64,000 bases of DNA from Cladophialophora immunda (Eukaryota; Ascomycota; Eurotiomycetes; Chaetothyriales; Herpotrichiellaceae): NCBI RefSeq assembly GCF_000835495.1, contig NW_015622543.1, forward strand, positions 5,568,619 through 5,632,618. The letters run 5' to 3'. The notes under the pieces are model-generated. The model was not told the origin of the DNA, did no database searches, and saw nothing but the letters and a program-made list of their open reading frames with translations. The position numbers were made by a program, and so were the translations under genes. The stretch's first letter is position 1. Every line of letters begins with the position of its first letter. Positions 22,994 through 34,349 of this stretch are shown piece after piece.

Positions 22994-24213
22994 TCAAGCT
23001 AATTCCTTTGTATCTACATACGCAGAGGGGTGGGTTTCAAAGCCCGCTAGCTCCGAGCCCGCAACGATCTTTCGAACCTCGACTTCCTCGGCGTCACTGA
23101 GATGTATATCAAGCGCTGCCCAATTTTGCTCCAGATACTTGATCTTCTTGGTTCCGGGAATCGGGAAGATGTCATCTCCCTGCTTGAGAACCCATGCAAG
23201 AGCCAGCTGAGCGGAAGTGCATCCCTTCTTGTCCGCCAGAGCCTTGAATTGATTGACGACCTTGAGATTCTTCTTTAGGTTGTCTTCTTGGAAGCGAGGA
23301 ACCCACTTGGTGCGGATATCGCCTGTCCCAGAAATTGACTCCGTGCCTGTCACTGTTCCTGTGAGCAGGCCGCGGCCAATGGGCCCGAAGCAGACGACAG
23401 CAACCCCCAGCTCTCGGCAAGTCTGAAGCAGGTTGGTGCCGCGTTCTCCTTCGATGTCAAGCACAAAAGCCGAGTACTCAACTTGCACCGCAGCCACGGG
23501 TGCAATTTTGCAAGCACGACGAAGGGTGCTCGAGCTTAGCCCACACAATCCGATATGTTTGATCTTGCCTTCTCTGAGATGCGTTAGATACTATCACGTT
23601 GAGAGAAACAGAAAAGAAAAGAAAAGTCGGCAAACTTACGCTTTCAGATCCGCCATTGCTCGCATCGTTTCCTCGATAGGCGTTTGCGGGTTGATATGAT
23701 GAACATAGACTGATTGGCTTAGCATCAAGAACCGACGACAATTCTCCCGATGTCATATTTCAAAAAGCTCATATCGCCGACTTACATAGGTCAAGGCAAT
23801 CGACGCCAAGCCGCTTGAGATTCTCGTCGCAGGCCTTCTTGCAGTACTCAGCAGAGCTGTCGAATCCCTTCAGCTGGAGATTCTCTCCCATGAGGATTCC
23901 AAATTTCGATGCAAGGAAGATTTGGTCTCGCTTCCCGGTGCGCTGGAACCACTTGGCCAGCACTTCCAGATTGTCTCCGTAAATGCTGCGATTGATGAGT
24001 GTCTCCTCCCAGGGCAACGTGCTCGGAGACGTACTCAGCAGTATCCCAGAATGTGTCTCCCAGCTCAAGGGCGCGGTCCAGGATGCTGAATTGCTTTTCG
24101 TCATTGGGACGGTCACCATGAGCACCAGCAATCGTCATCAACCCGAAACCCATTGGGGGAATGCTTGGGCCATCTTTTCCCAGCTTATGCAGTGGAACCG
24201 GCTTCGTGGCCAT
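22994..24213 (-). CDS. Aldo/keto reductase
   Basis: Four exons (24213-24035, 23985-23786, 23709-23640, 23573-22994) give 342 aa. Splicing rebuilds the AKR tetrad: Asp57 and Tyr62 in WDTADIYGD (across intron 1), Lys87 in ASKFG, and His130 in DLFYVHHINPQTPIEE (across intron 2). The third intron uses the acceptor at 23574, giving DLKAEGKIKHIGLCGLS. The C-terminal NADPH-binding part has PIPGTKK. This is the YakC/pyridoxal-reductase-like group that reduces aldehydes and ketones with NADPH in the cytosol. It is divergent from a Zn2Cys6 factor 518 bp away, a common target/regulator pairing. A CATAAATA element lies about 110 bp before the ATG. Confidence 0.93.
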
Positions 24214-24731
24214 TGTTATTTACTGTGAAGTAGGTCAAGGCTGATAGGGAAGGGAAGAGCGTCAACTCTTGATCTGATTATAGTACAAATTCCGCCGGTG
24301 TATGGGAAGGAAGGCAAGGTATTTATGGTCTTGCAGTGCAGATAGTGCCCGGTATTAGTGGACGAAGCTGGCTCCATTAAGTCCATGGGCTCACTCGAGG
24401 GTGAAAATCCAACCCAGGATATACTGCACAACTCGGTAAGTGTGTCGTTCCATTCAATATCTTCTATGTGGACGGAGCTTTGGCTTGGATGTCTAGCCAA
24501 TCATCGCATTGAAACCCCGATCCGGCCAATGACGAGGCTAGAGCCCTCTGGCGGTGCCCCATATCAAACTTTCAGCCAATCATTGGCCGATTTCCTGGAG
24601 CGACAGACAGAGCATTGATTTACGGCCCGGCTCCTTTGCAAGACTCTTGAACTGTGAAACTTCCTGGAACGTCGGGTCGAGAACAATGGCTAACGGCATG
24701 CATAAGTAGCCACATTAAGACTTCTTTCCTG
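24214..24731. promoter_or_regulatory. Divergent promoter, aldo/keto reductase / Zn2Cys6 factor
   Basis: A 518-bp spacer between divergent starts, with a TATA-like CATAAATACC on the minus strand at about 24319-24328. CGG/CCG triplets occur (for example around 24286 and 24530), but I found no repeated spaced pair, so no operator is called. Confidence 0.45.
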
Positions 24732-26572
24732 ATGGGCGGAGCTGGTCAGCCGCACAAGCCGAGCATTCGCGGTGGCGCACGCCGAGTGCAGGTGAAGACC
24801 GGCTGCCGAACTTGCAAGTAAGTCTCCAGGTTGCGTCGACGGCGGTATTGAGCAGCGAGAGACGGGCTGACAACTGCAGGGTCCGGAAGATCAAGTGCGA
24901 CGAAAATCGGCCAGCCTGCCGACGGTGCGTTTCAACTGGTCGAGTTTGTGATGGCTACGGGGTGTTAGGCAGCGAGGTGAACTTCTACATTCATCCGCTA
25001 CGGGCCCCGGGTTCTATCGGCAGCGTTGGCTATCTGCAACGCCCGCGTGTCTACCCATTCACTGGAACCACAGAAGAGTGGCAGTATCTTGAGTGGTTCA
25101 AATACCGCACATCCAAGAAAATCCCCGGCGCCTCCATTCTGGCGTTATGGGACCCGCTACTCTACTCGGCGTGCTGGAGCGAGCCCGCCGTCCTGCACGC
25201 TGTCCTGTCCCTGAGCTCTGTCCACAGGCGGGAGGTCTACGAGAGCGACTACGGAAGACGGGTGTGCGACACTCCGGACAAACAGGAACGGTTCACCCTG
25301 CAGCATTACACCAGGGCGATTCGTCATCTGCAACCGCCCTTCGCGATCAGGGACAAGGCATCGGCGCGGACGGCTCTCATGACCTGCTTCGTGTTTGTGT
25401 GCTTGGAACTTCTTTGCGGTCACTTGGCGACTGGGCAAGCCCATCTCGAGAACGGGTTGAGGCTCCTCAGGGAGTTAGCAGTGCCCGTCACCGAAGGCAA
25501 TGGAATTTTGCTCTTCGAGCTTGTTCCCGGTTCCATCGACGACGCCATCGTCCGGGCCTTCTGCCGCTTAGACCTCCAGTCAAAGCTATTCAGGCACTGT
25601 TATCGGCATCCGTGTCAAGTTCTGCAAATATCTGAGGATTCGTCGTCATCGTCGTCGTCGCCGGCGATTTTCCGCTCCGTCAACCAGGCGTGGACGCAGA
25701 TCGAGAAGATATTCGGCCGCGTATTCCATCTTACCGAGTTGGCGCGCCGCCAACAACAAGTTTCTCGCCATGCCACCGTGGAACAACCATCGTCCTTGGA
25801 ATCGTCTCTGACACAGATCCAGGCGGAGATATCCAGGTGCTTCGACACCCTCGAAGCGTCCCGAAACTCGATGCAGGACCAAGACTCAAGAGGTCTGGCT
25901 TACGGCCTGCTGTTCACATACCACCACATGGCGGCCATCATGGCGGACACCTGCCTGCGCGCCGACGACGAATCCGTCTTCGATGTGCATACGCAGCGAT
26001 TCGTCTCCATCCTCGACAGAGCCATAGTCATGTGGAAAGCAGGCCGGGCCGAACACACGGTCGCAGGGCCGCTCCCATGGCCGCGCATCCACATGTCGCG
26101 GTCCATCGTCGACATCGGCTGGATCGCGCCGCTCTACTACACGTCCCTCAAATGCCGGGCCCACCGCGTCCGGCTCCAGGCTATCCGGCTGATGGAGACA
26201 ACGTCGTACCGAGAAGGCATGTGGGATTCGAAAATGGCCTCGTCGGTCGCGCGCCGGGTCATGGAGATCGAAGAGGGCGACTTTTACCGGGACTTGGGAC
26301 CGGTGGACGACTTCGCCCTTTCCAGCTCTCCGGGGATCCAGGCCCTCTCGTTACCGACATCGCCCCCGCGGAACAGGATCTGTGAGCTCCGCATGGCCTT
26401 GTCTGATGGCCCCGCCGATCCTATCCTCTTGCACTACCGACAGGCTCAAACGGCGTGGAGAGATACGTTAATATTCACAGGCGGCGGCAATGAACGCAGA
26501 GATCTCCAACAGAGCCAATCTACTGCTTCCCTGCGGGAATATCTGAATGGTACAGAGAATTCGCAAGCATAA
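24732..26572 (+). CDS. Zn2Cys6 fungal transcription factor
   Basis: Two exons (24732-24817, 24880-26572) give 592 aa. The intron splits the binuclear zinc cluster; the join gives GCRTCKVRKIKCDENRPACRRC followed by VSTGRVCDGYG, i.e. all six cysteines with normal spacing. The basic stretch upstream (IRGGARRVQVKTG) fits nuclear localisation and DNA contact. The C-terminal part matches the fungal-specific regulatory region type (SACWSEPAVLHAVLSLSSVHR). A Ser-rich patch lies near residue 260. It is likely a pathway-specific regulator; the divergent aldo/keto reductase is its most obvious candidate target. Confidence 0.92.
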
Positions 26573-27525
26573 GACTTTGCCGTAGCACCCATGCAGTCAG
26601 GGCTCTAACTGAGTCACTGGTCTGATCGGGGTTTCGACGCGATGATTGGGTCGACATGATTACAAGCCCAAGGCCAGCCACACCGAAGAAACGTATGGAA
26701 TGGAGATTTGGTGTGTATATAGCCACAGGTGACGCCGCAATTGGAAAAGCCCGAACTATACGGAGTACTTTCGAACAATTACCTTTCGCACTGCATCTAA
26801 CTACCAAGCCTACAATCCATCCTGTCCATCCTCGAGCAAGACTGAATCCCAGCATAATGTGCCCTGAAACACCACTTCTCCAGATACTCCCGCTCGTCCA
26901 CGGAACTGAAACCCGCTCTGGTATATATTTTACTGGTGCAAGTCGTTCCTTTCGCTACACGGGACTGTCGCAACGCTTGGGTGAATGCTTCTAGGAATGA
27001 TGCGTTCGCCGAAGAAGAATTTGTGGACTTCGACCACTTTCTCCTTCGTGGCACTCGATCGTTTGGCGTATATATGGCTCTCCGGCTGTGCGGTCTGCGA
27101 TGTCCGCTGGCTGGCCGTTGCAGAGGAGGCATCTTTCGCTCCTGCATAATGAAGGTTGATCTCGTGGCAGAGGGTACGGGAGAATGGCTATACCGATGTC
27201 ACTGGTTGTGACGGAGCATCGATTCAAGATCTGGCAACTATGCAGACAGTTGTTCAGTCCACTGTAGAGAAGAGGTGAAAAGGACACGGTACGGTCGATA
27301 AGAAAGGTGTGGGTGGTGCAGCGCGGTACTGCGGCGGCTGCGCTTTCTGGCCAACTGCGCATCAAATCTCAAACAGTCGAGCCAGTCTATAATAGCTTCC
27401 TTCGTAACATCCTGCATTCTCATTATTGAATAGCTCCAGAGGCCTCCCTTTGCCTCATCCACCTTGTAAACAGCGTCTTACTGCCATACACACGATCGGG
27501 CTCGCATTGACACCGACGTCCCTAT
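26573..27525. other. Convergent intergenic, no gene seen
   Basis: Lies between the 3' ends of the transcription factor and the phospholipase. No open frame with recognisable content and no repeat is seen. Confidence 0.45.
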
Positions 27526-29292
27526 TCATATCGCATCCTCAATCTGGAATCTGACCAGAATGGAGCATCTGGTCTCCCTTCCCTTCAAGTCCAGCATGCG
27601 GATAAAATTCCAGCCCGGGGACACGTACATCAACCTCACTGCAGCAACGGCAAAGATAGGGTTTATCGCAAAGCTGTCGTCGCTCTTGATGAGCATACGC
27701 AAGAACACCAGCTCGTTGTCCTCATACTCCCATAGCAGAACCTCATCCCAGACGGGATCCGTGGGTGGTGGGTTCTCACCTCGATGCAGCAGCCCCAGCT
27801 TGTGTTGCCTGTAGTGTGCCGTCTTACGCTTCGGAGCATCGTCCTCTTCGATGTCAGGATGGTAGAGTTTGCAAGTCAAGTATGGCTTGATGTCGCCCGC
27901 TTCACGCCCTTCTGGCACAGGCACATCTGAGGCTCCTGCGACGTGGAGACGGAGTATCTTCCTCCTTCCGGTGTTGAGTCTGCCAGATCCGCCCGCTCGG
28001 AGAGCCGCGGGCTTCAACACATATCCATCTGTGCCGCTGAACAGCGCCTCGTTCAGCTGGATGCTGGCCCCGAACGTCTGCCAATTAAGGGCACAGACTT
28101 GGGCTCCAATACCCCAGAATTGCACCGGCTTGAGGTTTCGTGAGGAGATCCGCGTGCCCTTGGGATATACCCGCATCAGATGTCGGGCGTTGTGTCGAGC
28201 AATTTTATCGTTTTCGGCAGGCATGTGCTCTTTAAGGCCGGTCTCTGAGACGTTGATGAGGTGATGATGGGGTGCTTCCTTGAGCCCGGCCTCGCTGTAC
28301 CATGTATTGTCGCGCGGTTTCACTGATTGCGCGTAGACGCCCAGCTCGGCCAGTTCAGGGATGATGATGGTGGGCGCAGCCTTCTTCTTCTCGTTGTAGG
28401 CCTTTCTGGCTTGCTTGGCTTCTTCATCCTCATCATCCGAGTTTGAGTTTTCGTCTTCGCTTTTGGATTCATTGGGGAAATGGTATTCGACGATGAGAAC
28501 GACTTTGGACCCAAGCTCTTCGAGAGTCACTTGGTCGCCCGCGCCTTGCTGCTCCTCGTGGCCCTTTTGCCGGACAGCCTTGCTCAGCAGCCGGTCGCCC
28601 CAGACCTCTTTCATGATTTCGACGAGACGCATCTGGCCATGTGCATCGCAATGGTTCTCCAGAGACAGTAAGATGGGGGCTGCTCTGTACCCTGGCTGAG
28701 AGGCCGACTGGGCAGCTTCCTGGTCGATCACGTCGCGGATCGTCTCACACACCGCGCGGAACGGGACGTTAGAGACAAGCGTGTAGCCATGCGTGACCTT
28801 GGGTTCATCTTTGTTTTCCTCGTTGTCCCAGGCATCGATCTCCACGCAGCGCGATCCAGTGTTGAGAGCGGTCCTGTAGGCATTGGCAGAAGAAGTGCCG
28901 TAAAGCTGATGAGCCACCAAGTAGGTGTTATGGCTGGAGCTGATAAAGTATTCTGACAGTGGATGGGACCGATCCGTGATATGGGGCGGGACATTGATAT
29001 GCGGCTTGCTGAGGAGCGCACGGAGTGGCTCGGTCACTTGGTCTGCATTGTCTAGAGCGGCATCTTTCTCGGAGAGGACATGGTGCTGTGCCAGATACGC
29101 CTTGAGGGCATGGCTGACTCGGAGCTGGTGCTTGGTGATGTCGGTTTCGCGAGAGGCGTGGCCGCCGCCAGCAACAGTCGAGGCATCGATGACGTCGCCA
29201 GCATCCTCGTTGTCGATTTTGCCGTTCTTCTTGGAGAACGGGTTCAGCTTGGCCATGTGCGAGGCGAGGTGGGACGAGGGTGAGTCGGACAT
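27526..29292 (-). CDS. Phosphoinositide-specific phospholipase C
   Basis: Intronless, 588 aa. The PI-PLC X box starts at about 105 with SSSHNTYL (catalytic His121), EIDAWDN (metal-binding Glu/Asp at 152/154) and THGYTL (second catalytic His168). An acidic Ser/Glu-rich linker (SEDENSNSDDEDEEAKQARK) separates X from the Y box (PELAELGVYAQSVKPRDN, SRNLKPVQFWGIGAQVCALNWQ). The end is a C2 domain (LRLHVAGASDVPVP to the C-terminus). It cleaves PIP2 to IP3 and diacylglycerol at membranes in calcium signalling. No EF-hand is evident in the short N-terminus, so it is a compact PLC-delta-like form. Fungal genomes often carry several PLCs of this size. Confidence 0.95.
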   Translation of the reverse strand: MSDSPSSHLASHMAKLNPFSKKNGKIDNEDAGDVIDASTVAGGGHASRETDITKHQLRVSHALKAYLAQHHVLSEKDAALDNADQVTEPLRALLSKPHINVPPHITDRSHPLSEYFISSSHNTYLVAHQLYGTSSANAYRTALNTGSRCVEIDAWDNEENKDEPKVTHGYTLVSNVPFRAVCETIRDVIDQEAAQSASQPGYRAAPILLSLENHCDAHGQMRLVEIMKEVWGDRLLSKAVRQKGHEEQQGAGDQVTLEELGSKVVLIVEYHFPNESKSEDENSNSDDEDEEAKQARKAYNEKKKAAPTIIIPELAELGVYAQSVKPRDNTWYSEAGLKEAPHHHLINVSETGLKEHMPAENDKIARHNARHLMRVYPKGTRISSRNLKPVQFWGIGAQVCALNWQTFGASIQLNEALFSGTDGYVLKPAALRAGGSGRLNTGRRKILRLHVAGASDVPVPEGREAGDIKPYLTCKLYHPDIEEDDAPKRKTAHYRQHKLGLLHRGENPPPTDPVWDEVLLWEYEDNELVFLRMLIKSDDSFAINPIFAVAAVRLMYVSPGWNFIRMLDLKGRETRCSILVRFQIEDAI

Positions 29293-29811
29293 GGTGGACA
29301 GGGAGAGCCAACCTCAGCGTGATGAGTAGAGAGTAGATTGGCGAGCTATGGTGGTAAGAGTTGTTCTCATATCCCAGATCATCAGCGGTGCGCACGCCAC
29401 CAAATAAGCTCCAAGGCGACGCAGCTGAAAGTCCGTCAGATGAGAGACAAGAAGGAGCAGAAGGATGCTCGGCTATCCCGGTTGTATATTAGTCTTGTAA
29501 GCAGTTTCTACGAACAGGACGTCGTCGTTGTATTGATCCTCTTTTGCTACCTCTGAATCTTTCAAACCCTTCTGAGACCTCTTGTTACACTCCTTCCCCG
29601 CCAAAATGAGCTGACCCCAAGATAGCCGTGGATAGCCTCGTGGGATGCGCTAGACGTCCTTTTGTCCCGACGTAGAAAATTCCACATTTCAGCTTCTGCT
29701 CCTCCGTACTCTGCATTTCCTACTACAGCCAGTTCGATCCTGAACATCCTGTCCAATTTCTCCGCCCCTACTAGCATTCAGCCGCATCAGAAACGTCTGG
29801 ACAGTAGCCAA
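29293..29811. other. Divergent spacer, PLC / BolA
   Basis: A 519-bp shared upstream region. The BolA frame is open further upstream to 29662, but those residues look unlike a targeting peptide, so the ATG at 29812 was preferred. Confidence 0.4.
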
Positions 29812-30630
29812 ATGAGGCGGTATGTGACTGCTGGCGCCTCTCTTTGCCGTGCAGTATCGACAAGAAGGATGGCGAGCAGCTCCACCACCCCGGTGGAGGA
29901 CACGATCCGGAGAAAGGTGAGCTTAGATCCAGCCTCGTGGTCGTCGGTAAAAGTCAGGAAGAAGGCCGTGGCGTTGCTGGGCCCCAAAGACACCTTCCCC
30001 AGTCTTCTCACGCATCAAACAAATCCCCTTTATGCAGCGTCTAACTAGCAGGACAGGTAACAGAGGCCTTGAACCCCACAAGCCTCACGATTCGGAACGA
30101 CTCGCATCTCCATTCCCACCACAAGGCCATGGCAGGCTCGACTTCGAAGGAGACGCATTTCTTGTGAGTGATGCTCTGTTCGCCTTGGACCTTTTCAGCC
30201 TCAATCCGGAGTTCGCAAGCGTCACGTCTTCGCCCAATGAGTTGAAAGACATCCCTATTAGCAACCCAATTCCATGCCGGCCTCGTCAACCAACTCATGT
30301 ATATTGCTCCGCTTGAGGATCATCTGCATCCCTCTACAATCATATCCATCCCGCTTCTTAACTGTTCTTTGTCTTTTCCCTACCCGATATCCCCTATGAC
30401 CTCCCCAGATTCTCCCGCTTTCACCCTAACGCAAGACCAGTCTCGACATCACATCGCCGTCATTCCAATCGAAACCGCAGCCGGCGCGGCACCGGATGAT
30501 CTACGCGCTGCTGAAAGAGGAGCTCGACCGGCCAGGCGGGATCCACGCGCTGCAACTCCGGACCAAGACGCCGGAGGAGGTGGAGAGGGAGCTCGCGAGG
30601 CAGAAGGCCGCTCAAGGCGCGGCGGCGTGA
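29812..30630 (+). CDS. BolA-domain protein, probably mitochondrial
   Basis: Three exons (29812-29916, 30057-30163, 30441-30630) give 133 aa. Residues 1-19 (RRYVTAGASLCRAVSTRR) form an Arg-rich amphipathic presequence. After it comes the BolA fold: VEDTIRRKVTEALNP, NDSHLHSHHKAM, SKETHFFLDITSPSF and the signature KPQPARHRMIYALLKEEL, then GGIHALQLRTKTPEE. BolA proteins partner with monothiol glutaredoxins in iron-sulfur cluster trafficking; mitochondrial ones help deliver 4Fe-4S clusters. Intron 2 is 277 nt, long for this window, and its join yields HFFLD where relatives usually have HFRL-like residues, so the acceptor is a little uncertain. A second Met at residue 20 could give a cytosolic form. 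Confidence 0.85.
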
Positions 30631-31739
30631 GTGCCGACTCAGGGCGGATAAAACTGGCAAGACGACAAAAATACCGGGGGTGTTTTTGGTTATTGCACCG
30701 TGGCTTGTTCTATCAGGAATCAGGGGGTTCATTCGAACCACTTGCTCGCTTCCGCTGTTGACAACACCCGTCGGTATCCCTTCTCGAATGGCTCTGCTCA
30801 GAGAAAGACACCTCTCTCGTTTGCTGGAACAGACACGGCCAGAGTAGAGAGCACCTCCATCATGCTGGATGCGGTGTCGAATGTAGACCCAATACACGAA
30901 TGCTCATACTTGCCTACCTACCTAGTACGCAATACCTCCTACATGCGTAAACAAGATCACCGCTCCAAAACCACTCAGATAGTGATCCTTTAAATCTGCA
31001 CAGGAATGAACTGATCTCCTCGGAAGGAATGTACAGATATTACAGAATCCCCTATGCATTCTCCCCCCCATTGCTCTTTGTTTCAGTCACTCCCTGCACG
31101 ACACACGGCATACAGTGTTTCTGGACTAGGATGGACTGTATCTGCCCATGTACCCGTCTCTTGCGACCGGTGAGCAGGGTCACGGTCGATCATGTTACGA
31201 GAAACCGAACGACCCGGCTCGTTCTGCCTCTACCGCTGCAATTGCAAAGAACACGAACAAATCTTCATCGAAGAGAACTCGAAAGGAATTATTAGCGGCT
31301 AGTGTGTGTATCTAATGGGCGTTTTGATGCTGTACAATGTCACCCGACCAACCAGCCCGAAGTCCCCTCCGTGGACAGAAGGAATCGAAAACAGACAAAT
31401 GAGCATTTTGCGCCGGCTTTTTCTGCGAAAACATATGAGATTCTGAAAACCCTCCCTGCCACCTTCCCTGGCCCGCTCTATCGCGCTCCGATCCTCCTCA
31501 CGAATGCGAGTCGCGTCGACTCTCGGGTGATCCAAAAACAATCAAAAATAAAGGGCGCATTGTGGTCTGCTTCACCAATGATAAATGCCGTCCACCTTTG
31601 ACGGACATCAAGTCAAATGTAGACTTGCAAGAATCAACTGCATTGCGGAGTTGCCCGTTCCATGCATGTCACGATCCCCGCAGGCGACTGAAGATGGTTT
31701 TGTGATTCAAGACGGTGGATTGCTGTTATTGCCGTCATA
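30631..31739. other. Convergent intergenic, no gene seen
   Basis: Holds the 3' regions of the BolA and syntaxin genes. Only short unconvincing frames are present. Confidence 0.45.
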
Positions 31740-32990
31740 CTAATGGTTATTCGTAACCGTAACAGCCACCGCCACGACCACAACGATAATGATGATAATG
31801 AGCACTGGATCGAGGTTAGCTCGCTCACGCTGGCGAAATCCGAGTCACACTCACCAACAATGCCCAAGCATATCCACTTCTTGCGGCGGGCAGCGCGGGC
31901 TTTGACAACCGCGCCCTCGAGCTCAACATTGGCCTTGGCCACGTGCTCCGCGACTTGCTCGCCTTGCTCCTCAATCTGGGTGACTGCAGGCTCTTGCTGC
32001 ACCACCAATGCCTCGAGGTCCTGGAAGAGCTGCGCAAGCTCGATCATCTGTCGCTCAATCTTCTGGATGTCTTCATGACGTTGAGAAACGTTCCGAGCCA
32101 CAGTCTGCGCTTCACCGCGTCGGTCGCTCTGGATCAATGCAGAAGAGAAGATTTGCTGGTTATTGGGATCTTCCACAGCTTCGCGCACTTCTGCGTCTGA
32201 CGCGTCCGGGCGGACGATACGGTATTGTCTGGCCATCTGTTCTTGAGACGCTTTCCGGAATTCCCGCTCGACCTGTTGGTATTGGTTGATGGCTGTCTTC
32301 AATCTTCGGTCAACCTTGCCGACTTGAGGAGCATTGCGTGGGTTTCCGGATTCCGGCTGTTGCTTGATGCCCTTGACGCGGCTGACGAGACCGCGGTATT
32401 TTGTCATGATTGTATCACCCATGCGATCGACTTCCATGCGCAACGGCGACTGGGCAGAAGTGTTGGTGTCGGCCAGGTATCGAGATTGAAGGCCCTTGAG
32501 ACGCTGCAGGTCGGCCTCGATTTCATCAATGGCCTGGTCGACAGCCCGGCATTCATTGAGGATTCGGTTTGGGTCGGCGCCGTTCATGTTTCTCATTTCT
32601 GTAGAGGATATTCATCAGTCACCAGTTACTCAGGAGGTATCGTCGAGCTTTGTGTACCGTAACCGCCTTGCCGCTGTTCATCCTGAGCATAATAGCTGCT
32701 CCCTTGTTGTTGGGGCTCCGGGCGTTCACTGTAGTTTCCCTGATTGCCGTATGCTTCATTTTCTTGGCCTCCTTGAGCGTAAGGATTTCCTGCTTGTCCG
32801 TAGGGATTGTAGGTGCCGTAGCCCTGGCCGCCTTGTTGATAGTTCTGATTGGACCGATGTAGATGTCAGCAACAGTTGTCAAAGGGGAGTGCAATGCAAA
32901 GGCGATAGATTTCCATTGACTGCATTTCAGGGGTTGAGGGGAGGGTAGGGCGACCCAGTCTCCCTCGGGATGGTAAAGACATACACTCAT
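31740..32990 (-). CDS. SSO1: Plasma-membrane syntaxin (Sso-type Qa-SNARE)
   Basis: Four exons (32990-32985, 32844-32658, 32598-31855, 31804-31740) give 333 aa. The first exon encodes only Met-Ser and ends at a clean GTATGT donor. Exon 2 is a Gln/Gly/Tyr-rich tail (NYQQGGQGYGTYNPYGQ). Exon 3 has the three-helix Habc regulator (from about residue 80) and the SNARE helix (QRHEDIQKIERQMIELAQLF ... VVQQEPAVTQIEEQGEQVAEHV) with the conserved zero-layer Gln. The last exon supplies the membrane anchor (VLIIIIIVVVVAVAV) and short tail TVTNNH after the basic ARRKKW. It mediates fusion of secretory vesicles at hyphal tips. Confidence 0.92.
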
Positions 32991-34349
32991 GATGCCGGGA
33001 AAATGAGGCGGGTATCAAAAGGCGTATAGGTGACAATAAAGATTCAATCGAGGGCTCCGGTAAGCGCAGGAAACCGTGTATCAGGAAACCCTGGAAAGGA
33101 GGTTCACGCGCAACTGCCTCAGGTACGCGATACAGGAATCGAAGAAAATGGGAAAGGAAGGAATAAAAGGAGGAGGATGATGAAAGTCTAAGATGGAGGT
33201 GGAATCAGCAGCGGCTGAATAGAAAATCTGAAAGAAGAAAGAACTTGAAGGTGTTAGAGAGATGGCGGGCTGAGTGATCACAGCTGCGAGGAATCTGATC
33301 AGCTCGGGACGGAGTTGGGAGGGAAGGAAGCGGCGCGCGAGGGAGCGAGCTGCAGAGAAAAGGAACCCTGCGACCCTGGGTGCAATTCTGACGACTCTTC
33401 CATAGGGGAGCCTAAAGTGCCCCTCGGACCTAGCTCGCCCTACTCGAGGAGCTGCGTCCAGGCTTCGACCCAAAAAGTCTGGGCACCCTCTCTGTCTACG
33501 CCGCATGCCCAGAGAAGCCCTCGGGGCCTCGGGGCCTAGCGCCTCGCAGCTGCACCCTGCAGTTGTGTGGTGGGGACTAGAGTGTGCGCACTTCAACCTG
33601 ACTGCGGCTGTGCTCCTCCAACTACTACTCGAACCATACAACAAGCCCTCACAGCAAACGTTCGTTGTCGACAGCATGATCATCACTGGGTCGTCTCAGA
33701 CGCAAGTCAGCGCTTGCCCCGTCCTCCCTTGCCTATTCCGACCTCGTCCGGATGAGATAATTTGATGGATTCTCAAGGACCAGGTAACCACTCTGACAAA
33801 CCATTGCCTCGCTACAAGCCTGCATTGCTCCTCGCACCCAATCAAACCACTCCCAATCTTACTTTAGCATGGGGAACGATTTCCTCCTTCACCAGTGTTG
33901 CCAATAACGCCTCAGGCTCCGAAAAAAGAGACGGATCGCTGGCGTGGGGATAGTCACATCAGAAACTGTTTCAGCAATTGCCTGAAAATTCTTGCCCATG
34001 TCGGACAATGCTATAGGTTTTGTGGTGATTGTGGTTGTCGCCATTGAGGCATACTCGTGGCTTTTTCGCCGCAGCCACTATCGAGGAGTCGGAGTAAATC
34101 TCACATCGCCCCCCGTGATCCGTTGTGGCGTGAGATACTCGTAGGCACCGACCTTTGAATCCCAGCTGCCTGGAGCGAAAATCACATCTCGAAAGAGATT
34201 TTGACGGCCCCAATGGCGACCGATCAGTGACAAGCTCTCCGCCACGACCCCCACAATGGTGCTAGAGCCTCGCTCCGTCAGATCCACAGTCTCCCAGGGG
34301 GTGCAAGGCTGCGACATTAAAGCCATGAGCATTGGCTAGGTCCAACCCG
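32991..34349. other. Syntaxin upstream region / NPT1 3' side
   Basis: 1.36 kb without a confident gene. A GCCTCGGGGCC-type short repeat lies at about 33516-33545. A minus-strand 84-codon frame at 34078-34332 starts just after the NPT1 stop and looks mildly coding-like; it is listed as a finding, not a gene. Confidence 0.4.

Noticed and set aside
33081..33686. 201-codon minus-strand frame upstream of syntaxin
   Set aside because: Low-complexity, Ser/Phe/Arg-rich, lies in a CT/GA-rich promoter and has no motif.
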